This document shows, in pieces, positions 1-8,491 of a stretch of 64,000 nt of DNA. The stretch's first letter is position 1. Each line of letters begins with the position of its first letter. The notes beneath the pieces were generated by a model. That model saw only the letters and a program-made list of their open reading frames with translations, ran no database searches and was not told the DNA's origin. The DNA is taken from assembly GCA_007131295.1 (NCBI GenBank), contig SLQW01000032.1, positions 19,935 through 83,934 of the forward strand, in the 5' to 3' direction. The position numbers and the translations under genes were made by a program. The stretch comes from Pseudomonadales bacterium. Lineage in GTDB: Bacteria > Pseudomonadota > Gammaproteobacteria > Pseudomonadales > Azotimanducaceae.

Positions 1-1
1 C

Positions 2-628
2 GAGCTGTTTGCAACGGCCGGGATCCATCCCCACGCGGCTGCCGCAGTGGAATCAGGTTGGCGCGAGCAAATCGCCAGGCTCGCCGAGGATGGAGCGGTT
101 CGCGCAGTGGGCGAAACCGGGCTCGACTTCAACCGCGACTACTCGCCGCGACCGGATCAGGAGGCAGTCTTCGTCGCTCAGCTCGAACTGGCGGCAGAGT
201 GCGGCCTGCCGGTATTCCTGCACGAACGCGACAGCGGCGGGCGCTTTTTCGATCTGCTCGAGCCCCTTGCAGGGGATCTTGCCGGTGGCGTGCTCCACTG
301 CTTCACAGGCAGCGAACGCGACCTCGACCGCGCCCTCGAGGCAGGCCTGCACATCGGCGTAACTGGCTGGATCTGCGACGAGCGTCGTGGCGGCCAGCTG
401 CAGGCGCTGGCGAAGCGGATTCCTGCCGAGCGGCTGATGATCGAGACGGATGCGCCCTGGTTGCTGCCGCGAACGCTGCGACCGCGGCCGAAGAGTCGCC
501 GCAACGAACCGTGCTGGTTGCCCTGGGTGCTGGCCATGCTTTCCCGCTGTCGCGACGAGGACCCGGCAGAGCTCGCCGCGACCACTACTGGCAACGCGTG
601 TCGGCTGTTCCGCCTGCCGCAGCCCTGA
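2..628 (+). CDS. tatD: TatD family metal-dependent hydrolase (5' partial)
   Basis: The reading frame is open from the window edge and ends at 628, giving the last 208 residues. Visible TatD motifs are GIHPH near the cut end, the AVGETGLDF strand, FLHERD, the LHCFTGS metal-ligand histidine, and IETDAPWL with the conserved metal-binding Asp. The family is usually about 260 residues, so roughly 50-60 N-terminal residues lie outside the window. TatD proteins are cytosolic metal-dependent 3'-5' exonucleases or deoxyribonucleases linked to DNA repair. The gene converges on the DUF836 gene with a 23-base gap. Confidence 0.93.
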   Translation, partial: ELFATAGIHPHAAAAVESGWREQIARLAEDGAVRAVGETGLDFNRDYSPRPDQEAVFVAQLELAAECGLPVFLHERDSGGRFFDLLEPLAGDLAGGVLHCFTGSERDLDRALEAGLHIGVTGWICDERRGGQLQALAKRIPAERLMIETDAPWLLPRTLRPRPKSRRNEPCWLPWVLAMLSRCRDEDPAELAATTTGNACRLFRLPQP

Positions 629-651
629 ACAGCCCGAAGGCAACCTCCGGC

Positions 652-900
652 TCAATCATCCTGCAACAACAGGCGCAACGCGTGGCGGTCGAAGGGCCAG
701 TCCAGATCGCCACGGCGATCACTGCGGCGGGCTACGGGAATACGCGTGCCGTAGGCGTTCAGCAGGTCATCGTCTGCAGCGATGTCCACCTCCACCAGCG
801 TCACACCGGCGCGTTGCGCTTCCGCCTGCGCCATTTCGAGCGCGACCTCGCACAAGCTGCATCCGCTCGTTCCATAGAGAATCAGTTGCTGCCGAGCCAA
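652..900 (-). CDS. DUF836 glutaredoxin-like protein, TTG start
   Basis: This is an 82-residue thioredoxin-fold protein. It opens with a beta strand, LILYGTSGCSLC, carrying a CSLC variant of the CxxC redox site, and has the IPV cis-proline turn (TRIPVARR) typical of the glutaredoxin-like DUF836 family. I chose the TTG start at 900 because a perfect AGGAGG lies six bases upstream; longer ATG starts would add low-complexity residues with no family match. Its likely role is thiol-disulfide exchange in the cytosol, but the substrate is unknown. It converges on tatD. Confidence 0.8.
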   Translation of the reverse strand: MARQQLILYGTSGCSLCEVALEMAQAEAQRAGVTLVEVDIAADDDLLNAYGTRIPVARRSDRRGDLDWPFDRHALRLLLQDD

Positions 901-1005
901 GGCTGCCCTCCTGATAGCCCCCACCGCCAGCGCGAGACTCGCAACGTCACACGCACACCTACCAGCCCCTCGCGTCGTCGCCGAGCCTGCCCGTATCATG
1001 CAGGC

Positions 1006-2049
1006 ATGCAATCCGCTTCTGCCACTTCCAGCTCTCGCCGCCTGCTCTGGCATGGCGTTGCGGCACTGCCGCCGCAGGCCGTCGCCGTCTTGGACGGCGC
1101 AGCGTGCGGACCGCTTGAGTTCGCACCTGGAGAGCGGCATGGCAGCTGGCGCTGCCGGGTGGATCTCGGCAGCCTGCCCGCTGGGACGCTCTGCGTACCA
1201 AGCCTGATCCTCGGACCGAAACCCCCACAGCGCTACCGCATGGCGGCGCGCTGGCCGGGCGGAAGCTGTCACCTCGTCGCGGTCGCGGTCGCGGCGCCCG
1301 ATGCCGATCTCAGCAACTGGCCCCGCGGCGACCATGGGCCCGTCGGCACAGCCGGGCAGCGCGTCGAGGCCGGGATCGACTGCTTCGAGGCAACGGACGA
1401 TCTGAGCGCCTGTAGTCTGGAATTGGAGATCGACGGCGGCGCTGAACCGCCTCAGGTGGGTCTTGCCGTCAGCCTGCGCTCACGCTTGCAGGCGTCGATC
1501 GAGGATGACGGCAGCGAGGCAGCACCGCTGCCGGTGCCGTATTTTTCGCAGATGGTCTGTTCCCAGGCCATCGCCCGTCATATCTGTTCGCCTGTGAGCG
1601 TGGCCATGACCCTCGCCTTCCTCGGTATTGCCACCGATGTGGAATCGTTCGCGCAGGAGAGCCGGCATCCGGATCACCGCCTGTTCGGGATCTGGCCATG
1701 TAATCTGGCGGCGGCCTGGCGCGCAGGCGCGAGTGGCGTGGTACGCAGCTTCGACTCAGCTGCGGATGCAGCACGGGTCCTGAGCGCCGGATACCCCATC
1801 GTTACATCCATTCGCTTCGAAGCGGGTGGCCTTGCCGGCGCGCCCCTCGAGCGTAGCGGCGGACATTTGGTCGTCCTGCGCGGTATGGGCCCGGATACGG
1901 TCCTCGTCAATGATCCGGCCGGTGCCTCGTCCAATGAGGTGGAGCGCAGCTACGACCGCACCGCCTTTCTGCGCGCCTGGCTGGGCGATCGTGGTGTGGG
2001 CTACGTGCTCTGGCCACGCCGCGATGCAACTGCGATCCCCGCGCCATGA
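1006..2049 (+). CDS. C39-like papain-fold peptidase
   Basis: The product has 347 residues. The C-terminal half has the pattern of the Peptidase_C39_2 group: a PYFSQM lead-in, Cys194 in CSPVSVAMTLAFLG (family CGPTS/CSPTS motif), His287 in GGHLVVLRG and the following VNDPA turn. The N-terminal 170 residues are beta-rich and resemble the accessory domain in similar proteins; I do not recognise a named domain. No signal peptide is visible. The ATG at 1006 is chosen because the upstream frame is not protein-like. It overlaps the acetyltransferase gene by four bases (ATGA), so the two are probably translationally coupled. Confidence 0.78.
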   Translation: MQSASATSSSRRLLWHGVAALPPQAVAVLDGAACGPLEFAPGERHGSWRCRVDLGSLPAGTLCVPSLILGPKPPQRYRMAARWPGGSCHLVAVAVAAPDADLSNWPRGDHGPVGTAGQRVEAGIDCFEATDDLSACSLELEIDGGAEPPQVGLAVSLRSRLQASIEDDGSEAAPLPVPYFSQMVCSQAIARHICSPVSVAMTLAFLGIATDVESFAQESRHPDHRLFGIWPCNLAAAWRAGASGVVRSFDSAADAARVLSAGYPIVTSIRFEAGGLAGAPLERSGGHLVVLRGMGPDTVLVNDPAGASSNEVERSYDRTAFLRAWLGDRGVGYVLWPRRDATAIPAP

Positions 2050-2669
2050 CCGGAACCGCCGACCGCCAGGCCGCCCGAGATGCGGCGACGGTACAGGAAA
2101 CGCTCGACATCGAGAACGCTCGGGTCTACCTGCGCCATCCGACTACGGCAGACCAGGAGGAATTCCTCGACCTGATGCGGCAGTCACGCAAGCTGCATCA
2201 TCCTTGGATCCAGCCGCCCCTCAGCCCGGCCGGTTACCAGCATTACCTCAAGCGCATGGCCCGTGACGATCACGTTGGCTTTTTTGTCTGCCAGCGCAAG
2301 GATCACCGCATCGCGGCCGTCATCAACCTCAACAACATCGTCCACGGCGCCTTTCTCTCAGCCTACCTCGGCTACTATGCGGGCGTTGGTTTCAATGGCC
2401 GCGGACTGATGACCGAGGGGCTGAGGCAGGTGATCCGAATCGCGGTCTATCAACTCGGCCTGCATCGCCTGGAAGCCAACATTCAGCCCGGCAATGCCGC
2501 CTCAATCGCACTGGTGCGGCGGCTGGGCTTCCGCCGCGAGGGTTTTTCACCGGCCTACCTGTTCATCGACGGCGCCTGGCGTGACCATGAGCGCTGGGCT
2601 CTGGTGCACACTCGCAACGAGCTGCTGCCTCCGGGCGTTCCTCTGGAAGTCGCTGGCAAGCTGCCCTGA
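2046..2669 (+). CDS. GNAT N-acetyltransferase, RimJ/RimL type
   Basis: The 207-residue protein has the GNAT architecture of RimJ/RimL: LRHPTTADQEEFLDL at the N-terminus, a central strand (GFFVCQ...AAVINLNNIV), YYAGVGFNGRGLMTEGL as acetyl-CoA loop, and HRLEANIQPGNAASIALVRRLGFRREG as the classical C-terminal motif. RimJ and RimL acetylate ribosomal protein N-termini (S5, L12); paralogues modify other substrates, so the target is not certain. The start overlaps the C39-like peptidase stop (ATGA), and the S9 peptidase follows after 14 bases, suggesting one transcript. Confidence 0.88.
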   Translation: MTGTADRQAARDAATVQETLDIENARVYLRHPTTADQEEFLDLMRQSRKLHHPWIQPPLSPAGYQHYLKRMARDDHVGFFVCQRKDHRIAAVINLNNIVHGAFLSAYLGYYAGVGFNGRGLMTEGLRQVIRIAVYQLGLHRLEANIQPGNAASIALVRRLGFRREGFSPAYLFIDGAWRDHERWALVHTRNELLPPGVPLEVAGKLP

Positions 2670-2683
2670 ACGCAGGAGAATCC

Positions 2684-4750
2684 ATGACCAAGACCGAGGG
2701 TACCAAGACCACCGCTCCCTACGGCACCTGGCGCTCGCCCCTCACGGCAGATGATCTCCTGCGCGGTGCGCTCGGTCTCGCGTTCCCAAGTGCCAATGCG
2801 GGCAGTATCTACTGGATGGAGTCACGTCCGGCAGAAGGCGGACGTTGCGTCATCGTCCGCCGCCGGCCAGACGGCCGTATCGAGGACTGCCTGCCGGCAC
2901 CGTTCAACGCCCGCAGCCGGGTGCACGAGTACGGCGGCGCCTGCTACACCGTGGCCGCAGGCTGGCTGTACTTCGTCAACTTCAGTGATCAACGCATCTA
3001 TGCCCTCGAACTCGAAACGGACGCAGACGCGGACGCAGACGCGGACACAGACGCGGACACAGACGCAGACGCGGCCGGCACTGCGATCCCGCAGCCCCTG
3101 ACACCCGCTGATGGACGCCGCTGGGCGGATCTGGTGGCCGATCCGGTCCGCCCGCGCCTGTTGGCGGTAGGCGAGGAGGATACCGACGGCGAACCCCGCA
3201 ACTTCATCGCTGCGATCAGCCTGGAAGGGACGCCAGGCGCCGCCACCGTGACGGAAGTGGCCGCCGGCCATGACTTCTTCGCCGCGCCGCGCCTGTCGCC
3301 CGACGGCGCAAACCTTAGCTGGCTGAGCTGGGACCACCCGGCCATGCCCTGGGACGGAACCACCCTGTGGTGCGCCAGCCTGGACGCGGCCGGCCAGCCC
3401 GGGGAGCCTCGAGCCGTGGCCGGCGGCAACGACGAAGCCATTTTTCAGCCCGAGTGGCTGCCGGACGGTCGTCTCGTATTCGTCACCGACCGCAGCGGCT
3501 GGTGGAATCTGGCAGCGCTGACACCCGGTGGTCTCGAAAATCTGCTGCCCATGAACGCCGATTTCGGCCTGCCGCTGTGGCAGTTCGGCATGCGGACATG
3601 GACTGCGTGGAAAGATCGCATCGCCTGCACCTGGCATGAAGCCGATGGCGACCGACTCGGGCTGCTCGACCTCCGTTCGAACGGGCTCGAGCGGGTTCCA
3701 TTGCCTTACACGCAGCTCAACGGACTCGTCATCGACGGCGCCTCGCTGCTATGCGTCGCGGCGGCCCCGGACCGTTTTCCTGAGCTGGTGCGCATCGATC
3801 CCGCCAGCGGCCGGTGCGAGGTCCTGCGCTCCTCGAGCGAGCTCGCCCTGGAGTCTGGCGCTATTGCGGTTCCCGAGGCACTCGACTTCGCCGCGGGCAG
3901 CCAAGCCGCGGGCAGCAAAGCCGCGGGCAGCCAAGTCGCGGGGCGCAGCGAGATTGCCTACGGCTATTTCTACCGGCCGGCTCATCCAAGCCTATCGGGG
4001 CCCGCTGACGAGCGACCGCCGCTTCTGGTCATGAGTCACGGCGGGCCTACCGCTGCCACGGCCGCGGTGCTCAACCTGAAGGTACAGTTCTGGACGTCCC
4101 GCGGCTTTGCAGTGCTTGACGTCAACTACCGGGGCAGCACCGGCTACGGCCGCGCCTACCGGGATCGCCTCAAGGGCGGCTGGGGTGTGGTCGACGTAGA
4201 AGACTGCATCGCGGGGGCCCGTTATCTCGTGGAGCGCGGCGAGGTCGATCCGGAGCGTCTCGCGATCCGCGGCTCCAGTGCGGGTGGCTACACTACGCTC
4301 GCAGCGCTGACCTTCCATGACCTGTTTCGTGCTGGCGCAAGCCTTTATGGCGTCGGTGACCTGGAAGCCTTGGCCCGGGACACCCACAAGTTCGAGTCGC
4401 GCTACCTGGACAGCCTGATAGGCCCCTGGCCGCAGGCCGCCGAGGTTTATCGGCAGCGCTCCCCCATTCACCACGTCGAGCAACTGCAATGTCCTGTGAT
4501 CTTCCTGCAAGGCCTGGAAGACCGGATCGTGCCCCCGTCTCAGGCCGAAACCATGGTGGCGGCGCTCGAAGCCAAGGGTCTGCCGGTGGCGTACGTTGCC
4601 TTCGAAGGTGAGCAGCACGGCTTCCGCCAGGCCGCGAACATACGGCGCGCGCTCGAGGCGGAACTTTATTTCTACGGTCGCATCTTCGGGTTCACGCCGG
4701 CAGACGCTATCGAACCCGTCCTGATACGCAATCTTGAGTCTGGAGATTGA
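2684..4750 (+). CDS. S9 family prolyl oligopeptidase-type peptidase
   Basis: The product has 688 residues. An N-terminal beta-propeller-like region (about 1-400) with repeated WxPDG-type blades precedes an alpha/beta-hydrolase domain. The catalytic triad is visible: Ser532 in GSSAGG, Asp613 in GLEDRIVP and His645 in GEQHGF. Such enzymes are dipeptidyl aminopeptidases or acylaminoacyl peptidases of the cytosol; no signal peptide is seen. Two low-complexity inserts stand out: nine Asp-Ala/Asp-Thr dipeptides at residues 113-130 and three five-residue AAGSQ/K repeats just before the catalytic domain. The stop overlaps the pyrD start. Confidence 0.9.
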   Translation: MTKTEGTKTTAPYGTWRSPLTADDLLRGALGLAFPSANAGSIYWMESRPAEGGRCVIVRRRPDGRIEDCLPAPFNARSRVHEYGGACYTVAAGWLYFVNFSDQRIYALELETDADADADADTDADTDADAAGTAIPQPLTPADGRRWADLVADPVRPRLLAVGEEDTDGEPRNFIAAISLEGTPGAATVTEVAAGHDFFAAPRLSPDGANLSWLSWDHPAMPWDGTTLWCASLDAAGQPGEPRAVAGGNDEAIFQPEWLPDGRLVFVTDRSGWWNLAALTPGGLENLLPMNADFGLPLWQFGMRTWTAWKDRIACTWHEADGDRLGLLDLRSNGLERVPLPYTQLNGLVIDGASLLCVAAAPDRFPELVRIDPASGRCEVLRSSSELALESGAIAVPEALDFAAGSQAAGSKAAGSQVAGRSEIAYGYFYRPAHPSLSGPADERPPLLVMSHGGPTAATAAVLNLKVQFWTSRGFAVLDVNYRGSTGYGRAYRDRLKGGWGVVDVEDCIAGARYLVERGEVDPERLAIRGSSAGGYTTLAALTFHDLFRAGASLYGVGDLEALARDTHKFESRYLDSLIGPWPQAAEVYRQRSPIHHVEQLQCPVIFLQGLEDRIVPPSQAETMVAALEAKGLPVAYVAFEGEQHGFRQAANIRRALEAELYFYGRIFGFTPADAIEPVLIRNLESGD
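3020..3073 (+). repeat. Hexanucleotide tandem repeat encoding Asp-Ala
   Basis: About nine units of GACGCA, GACGCG or GACACA run in frame through the S9 peptidase gene and encode alternating Asp-Ala/Thr. The unit is six bases, so gain or loss of units keeps the frame. A similar GCAGAC/GCAGAT run occurs in the DUF4381 gene at 12672-12717. Confidence 0.9.
3890..3940 (+). repeat. 15-bp tandem repeat in the S9 peptidase gene
   Basis: Three copies of GCCGCGGGCAGCCAA (one with a base change) and a degenerate fourth encode AAGSQ, AAGSK, AAGSQ, VAGRS. They lie in the linker just before the hydrolase domain and look like a recently expanded flexible spacer. Confidence 0.85.
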
Positions 4751-5799
4751 GCCTCTTGTACGACCTGATCGCGCCTGCGCTGATGCGCATGGAGCCGGAA
4801 GCCTCCCACGACTTCGCCATCGCAAGCCTGCGGCTCGCCAGCGCGCTGCAGCTTGACCGGCTGGCAGCACCGCCGACACTCGATCCGGTGGAACTGATGG
4901 GCCTGCGTTTCCCGAACCGGGTCGGGCTGGCCGCCGGCCTCGACAAGAACGCCGACGCTTTCGAGATGCTCGGAGCCTTGGGCTTCGGCTTCGTCGAGGT
5001 CGGTACCGTCACGCCGCGGCCTCAGCGCGGCAATGCCCGACCACGGCTTTTTCGTCTGCCCGAGGCGCGCGCCCTGATCAACCGAATGGGCTTCAATAAC
5101 CTCGGCCTCGACCACCTGCTACGCCGGGTCGAAAACCGACGCTACGACGGCGTGCTCGGAATCAATATCGGCAAGAACAAGGACACACCTACCGAGCGGG
5201 CTCTGGAAGACTATGTCGCGGGCCTTGAGGCAGTGCATGCCTGGGCCGATTACGTCACGCTCAATGTCTCGTCACCGAACACGCCGGGGCTGCGCGACCT
5301 GCAGCTAGGGCCACCCCTCGATGCCCTTCTCGACGGCATAGCGGTCGCACGGACGCGCCTGGCAGAACGGGAAGGTAGCCGCACACCACTGCTGGTGAAG
5401 ATTGCGCCCGACCTGCACGACGACGACGTAAAGGGTATCGCGGAACGCCTCGTCGCCAAGGGCATCGATGGCGTCATCGCCAGCAACACTACGCTGGCGC
5501 GGCCGGGCATCGAGCACCTGGCAGCGAGTAACGAGATCGGAGGCCTGTCCGGCCCACCGCTGCACGAGCGCTGCCTCGAAGTGCTGCGCTGCATTCGCGG
5601 CACGGTGGGGGACGCGCTGACCCTGATCGGCGTTGGCGGCATCGACAGCGGCGGACGCGCCCGCGCGGCACGCCAAGCGGGCGCGGATCTGGTACAGATC
5701 TACACCGGCTTCGTCTACCGCGGCCCGGCGCTGATCCGAGAGATTGCACGAGATCTGCGCGGCAGCCGCGTCGACTCACCCTTGCCGCGTAGGCCGTGA
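4747..5799 (+). CDS. pyrD: Quinone-dependent dihydroorotate dehydrogenase (class 2)
   Basis: The 350-residue protein oxidises dihydroorotate to orotate in pyrimidine synthesis at the inner membrane, passing electrons to quinone. The class-2 N-terminal helix (LYDLIAPALMRMEPEASHD) is present, followed by NRVGLAAGLDKNADAF, the VGTVTPRPQ FMN-binding turn, NRMGFNNLG, LNVSSPNTPGLR with the catalytic Ser, LLVKIAPDL, ASNTT, GGLSGPP, IGVGGIDSG and LVQIYTGF. The start is TTG at 4747, overlapping the S9 peptidase stop; a second TTG at 4756 is a possible alternative. The opposite-strand rmf gene follows. Confidence 0.96.
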   Translation: MSLLYDLIAPALMRMEPEASHDFAIASLRLASALQLDRLAAPPTLDPVELMGLRFPNRVGLAAGLDKNADAFEMLGALGFGFVEVGTVTPRPQRGNARPRLFRLPEARALINRMGFNNLGLDHLLRRVENRRYDGVLGINIGKNKDTPTERALEDYVAGLEAVHAWADYVTLNVSSPNTPGLRDLQLGPPLDALLDGIAVARTRLAEREGSRTPLLVKIAPDLHDDDVKGIAERLVAKGIDGVIASNTTLARPGIEHLAASNEIGGLSGPPLHERCLEVLRCIRGTVGDALTLIGVGGIDSGGRARAARQAGADLVQIYTGFVYRGPALIREIARDLRGSRVDSPLPRRP

Positions 5800-5810
5800 G
5801 GCGTGTTGCT

Positions 5811-6011
5811 TCAGAACGCGCGCTTGTGGAAGCCCGCCACCGGCAAGCTGCCCTCGGTCAGATCACGCTGGCCGGTAGTCCAGCCGTCGATCCAGCTCTC
5901 GCGCTGGGGAGTGGCTTGATGGGGACACGTTTCGCGGGACCTCCCAATGAATCCGGCCTGATAGCCCTTGTTCCAGGCCCTGCTAGCAGGATCACGCTTG
6001 TGTCGCTTCAT
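5811..6011 (-). CDS. rmf: Ribosome modulation factor
   Basis: The 66-residue basic protein starts MKRHKRD and continues RAWNKGYQAGFIGRSRETCP...QRESWIDGWTTGQRD, a clear match to the Rmf pattern (MKRQKRD...RGYQAGxxGRSKExCP...W..GWREA). Rmf dimerises 70S ribosomes into inactive 100S particles in stationary phase. The ATG at 6011 is chosen from the family start; GGGAG lies eight bases upstream. The C-terminus is about ten residues longer than in E. coli. It converges on pyrD. A perfect hairpin lies 21 bases upstream of the start codon. Confidence 0.93.
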   Translation of the reverse strand: MKRHKRDPASRAWNKGYQAGFIGRSRETCPHQATPQRESWIDGWTTGQRDLTEGSLPVAGFHKRAF

Positions 6012-6298
6012 CGACGATGCTCCCTGATCAGACCACCGGATAGTGTCCGGTGGTTGCCATGCACGCCGCGGGCGCGCTGGCGGTCCGAATCGGAATGTTG
6101 CAAGCAGTACTGTCCGGGACAGAGCGCCCCTTTGGGCCGCGCGTTTCAATGTCGACGCGGCCCTCTTCTTTGTAGCGCCGCCGCAGCGGCCTGTACATGG
6201 TCATTTCGGAATAAGCTCGTTGCGTTGTCTGGCCCCTTGGCATATCAGAGAGCTGCCGCGGCCTGCAGCAATGCGGAGCCGGGTTTGCCGTTCGTCAG
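6012..6298. other. Gap between divergent rmf and rlmKL
   Basis: These 287 bases should hold the divergent promoters of rmf (minus strand) and rlmKL (plus strand). I see the perfect hairpin at 6032-6054 and no convincing sigma-70 pair. Short overlapping reading frames in the gap have no coding character. Confidence 0.5.
6032..6054. promoter_or_regulatory. Perfect 9-bp hairpin in the rmf leader
   Basis: ACCACCGGA, a five-base loop TAGTG, then TCCGGTGGT. On the rmf strand it ends about 21 bases before the start codon, just outside the ribosome-binding site. No T-run follows, so it is not a normal terminator; it could be an operator or an mRNA-stability or translation-control hairpin. Confidence 0.6.
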
Positions 6299-8491
6299 GT
6301 GGCGTCGGTGAGCTTGCGTCTGCTCGCTCCGGAGGGTCGCGGCCGCGCCCGCATTTTCGTCCGCGCCCCGCGCCACCTTGAGGATCTGCTGGCCGCGGAA
6401 CTCGCGGAGCTCGGGGCCAGCGCCGTCCGGGTGCGCACCGGCGGCGCCCAGCTCGATGCGGATCTGGCCCTGGCCTACCGGATCTGCCACCGCTCGCGGC
6501 TCGCAAGCAGGGTGCTCTGGCCGCTAGCAGCCTTTCCCGCCCGCACCGCCGATGAGCTGCACGCAGGAGTCGCCGCCCTGCCCTGGCCCGAGCTCGTGGT
6601 CCCAGGGGCTACCCTGGCGGTAGGGTTCGACGGCAGCAGCCGGCAACTCCGCCACAGCGGCTACGCCCGCCAGCGGGTCAAGGATGCAGTGGTGGATGTG
6701 CTGCGGGCGGCCTGGGGTGCGCGCCCCGACGTCGATCCGGCCCACGCCGACCTGCGCCTGCAAGGGGTCTTGCACCGGGACAGGGTCACGCTCTACCTGG
6801 ACCTCGCCGGTGAGGCACTGCATCGACGCGGCTGGCGTCACGAGGGTGGCGAGGCGCCCCTGAAGGAGAACCTCGCCGCGGGTCTGCTGCTGCGCGGCGG
6901 CTGGCGGGCCGGTAGCACGGGCTGGCTGGTTGACCCCGTCTGCGGATCCGGCACCCTGCTGGTTGAAGGTGCGCTGATTGCTGCCGACGTGCCTCCCGGC
7001 GCCCTGCGCCGCCGTTTCGGTTTCGAGTACTGGCGCGGCCACGATGCGGCTCGCTGGGCCGCGGTCGCCGATGAGGTGACCGCACGAGGGGCGACCAAAG
7101 TGCAGCTGTTCGGCCGCGACCAGGACCCGCAACAGATCGAGCGAACCCGTACGCACCTGACAGCCTGCGGCGCCGGGAGCCGCTTCGAACTCGAGCTGGA
7201 TCTCGCCGTCGGCCACCTCGCGGATCTCGACGCCATACCTGGGCCAGTCGGACTCATCGTTGCCAACCCGCCCTATGGCCACCGCCTCGCCCGCGCAGGC
7301 GCGCTCACTGAACTCGGAAGCGCCCTCGCCCGCTGCGCGCCGGAGGCTCCGCTCGCTTTGCTGCTCGCCGCAGCAGCGGAGCAGGACGATGACGCGCTGC
7401 GGGAACTCGGCTTGCCGCGCCTCACGCGCCATGCCTGCAAGAACGGCCCTCTGGACGCCTGGATGCTCACCGGCCACGTGGAGTCGCGCAGCGAGAGCAG
7501 CCATGCCGCGCTACCGGCAGAGGCGCTCGACCACGCAGCCATGTTCGCCAACCGCATCCGCAAGAACACCAAGCGTTTGGCTCGCTTCGCCCGCCGCGTC
7601 GACACCAACGCCTACCGTCTCTACGACCGCGACCTGCCGGAGTACGCACTGGTAGTGGATCGCTATGGCGATGCGCTGTGCGTGCAGGAGCTGGCGCCGC
7701 CGGCCACCGTCGACCCGGTATTGGCCGAACGTCGTCGCGAAGCCGCACTGACCCTGCTGCCTGAGGCGGCCGGCGTCGATCCAGCGCAAGTCCACTTCCG
7801 GGTCCGTCGACGGCAGACGCCCGCGACCCAGTATGGCCGTCAGCAACCGGCAGGCAGCCTGCCGCGTCGCAGCATAGTGCGCGAAGCCGGCGCCCGGTTT
7901 GGCGTCAACCTGAGCGACTACCTGGATACCGGTCTTTATCTCGACTCGCGTGGCGTGCGCCGGAAGATCGCCGCCTTCGTGCGGGAGCGACCGGGGACCC
8001 GCTTCCTGAACCTTTACGCCTACACGGGCACGGCGACCGTGCAGGCGGCACTGGCTGGAGCAGCCGCCAGTGTCAGCGTAGACCTGTCGCGAACCTATCT
8101 GGACTGGGCCGGGGACAACTTCGCCCGCAACGGCCTCGATGACCGCGTCCATCGCCGCGTGCGTGCCGACGTTCTGGAGTGGCTCACCGGTCCCGGCAGG
8201 GACGAAGGAGCCTTCGACCTGATCCTGCTCGATCCGCCGACGTTTTCCAATTCGGCCCGCACCCGAAGCGACCTCGACCTGCAGCGCGACCATGCGCATC
8301 TGCTCGACGCAAGCGTCGCGCTGCTTGCGGACGAGGGCCGGCTTCTGTTCGTAAATCACGCCCGCAGATTCCGGCTCGACTGGACGCCGCCTGCCACGGT
8401 AACGGTCGAGGACATCACCCATGCCACGCTCGACGAAGACTGCGCTCGCGGCCGCCCCGCGCACCGCTGCTGGCAGATCAGCCGCGTCTGA
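6299..8491 (+). CDS. rlmKL: Bifunctional 23S rRNA methyltransferase RlmKL
   Basis: The 730-residue protein fuses the two 23S rRNA methyltransferases: the RlmL half makes m2G2445 and the RlmK half makes m7G2069. A THUMP region lies in the first 160 residues, then a Rossmann fold with DPVCGSGTLLVEGAL and NPPY at 323-326 (RlmL). The second half has RKNTKRLARFARR, NLYAYTGTATVQAALAGA and LDPPTF at about 644-649 (RlmK). The start is GTG at 6299; another GTG at 6308 is equally possible. Its 3' end overlaps the convergent ddl gene by 14 bases. The length is typical of the fusion. Confidence 0.95.
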   Translation: MASVSLRLLAPEGRGRARIFVRAPRHLEDLLAAELAELGASAVRVRTGGAQLDADLALAYRICHRSRLASRVLWPLAAFPARTADELHAGVAALPWPELVVPGATLAVGFDGSSRQLRHSGYARQRVKDAVVDVLRAAWGARPDVDPAHADLRLQGVLHRDRVTLYLDLAGEALHRRGWRHEGGEAPLKENLAAGLLLRGGWRAGSTGWLVDPVCGSGTLLVEGALIAADVPPGALRRRFGFEYWRGHDAARWAAVADEVTARGATKVQLFGRDQDPQQIERTRTHLTACGAGSRFELELDLAVGHLADLDAIPGPVGLIVANPPYGHRLARAGALTELGSALARCAPEAPLALLLAAAAEQDDDALRELGLPRLTRHACKNGPLDAWMLTGHVESRSESSHAALPAEALDHAAMFANRIRKNTKRLARFARRVDTNAYRLYDRDLPEYALVVDRYGDALCVQELAPPATVDPVLAERRREAALTLLPEAAGVDPAQVHFRVRRRQTPATQYGRQQPAGSLPRRSIVREAGARFGVNLSDYLDTGLYLDSRGVRRKIAAFVRERPGTRFLNLYAYTGTATVQAALAGAAASVSVDLSRTYLDWAGDNFARNGLDDRVHRRVRADVLEWLTGPGRDEGAFDLILLDPPTFSNSARTRSDLDLQRDHAHLLDASVALLADEGRLLFVNHARRFRLDWTPPATVTVEDITHATLDEDCARGRPAHRCWQISRV

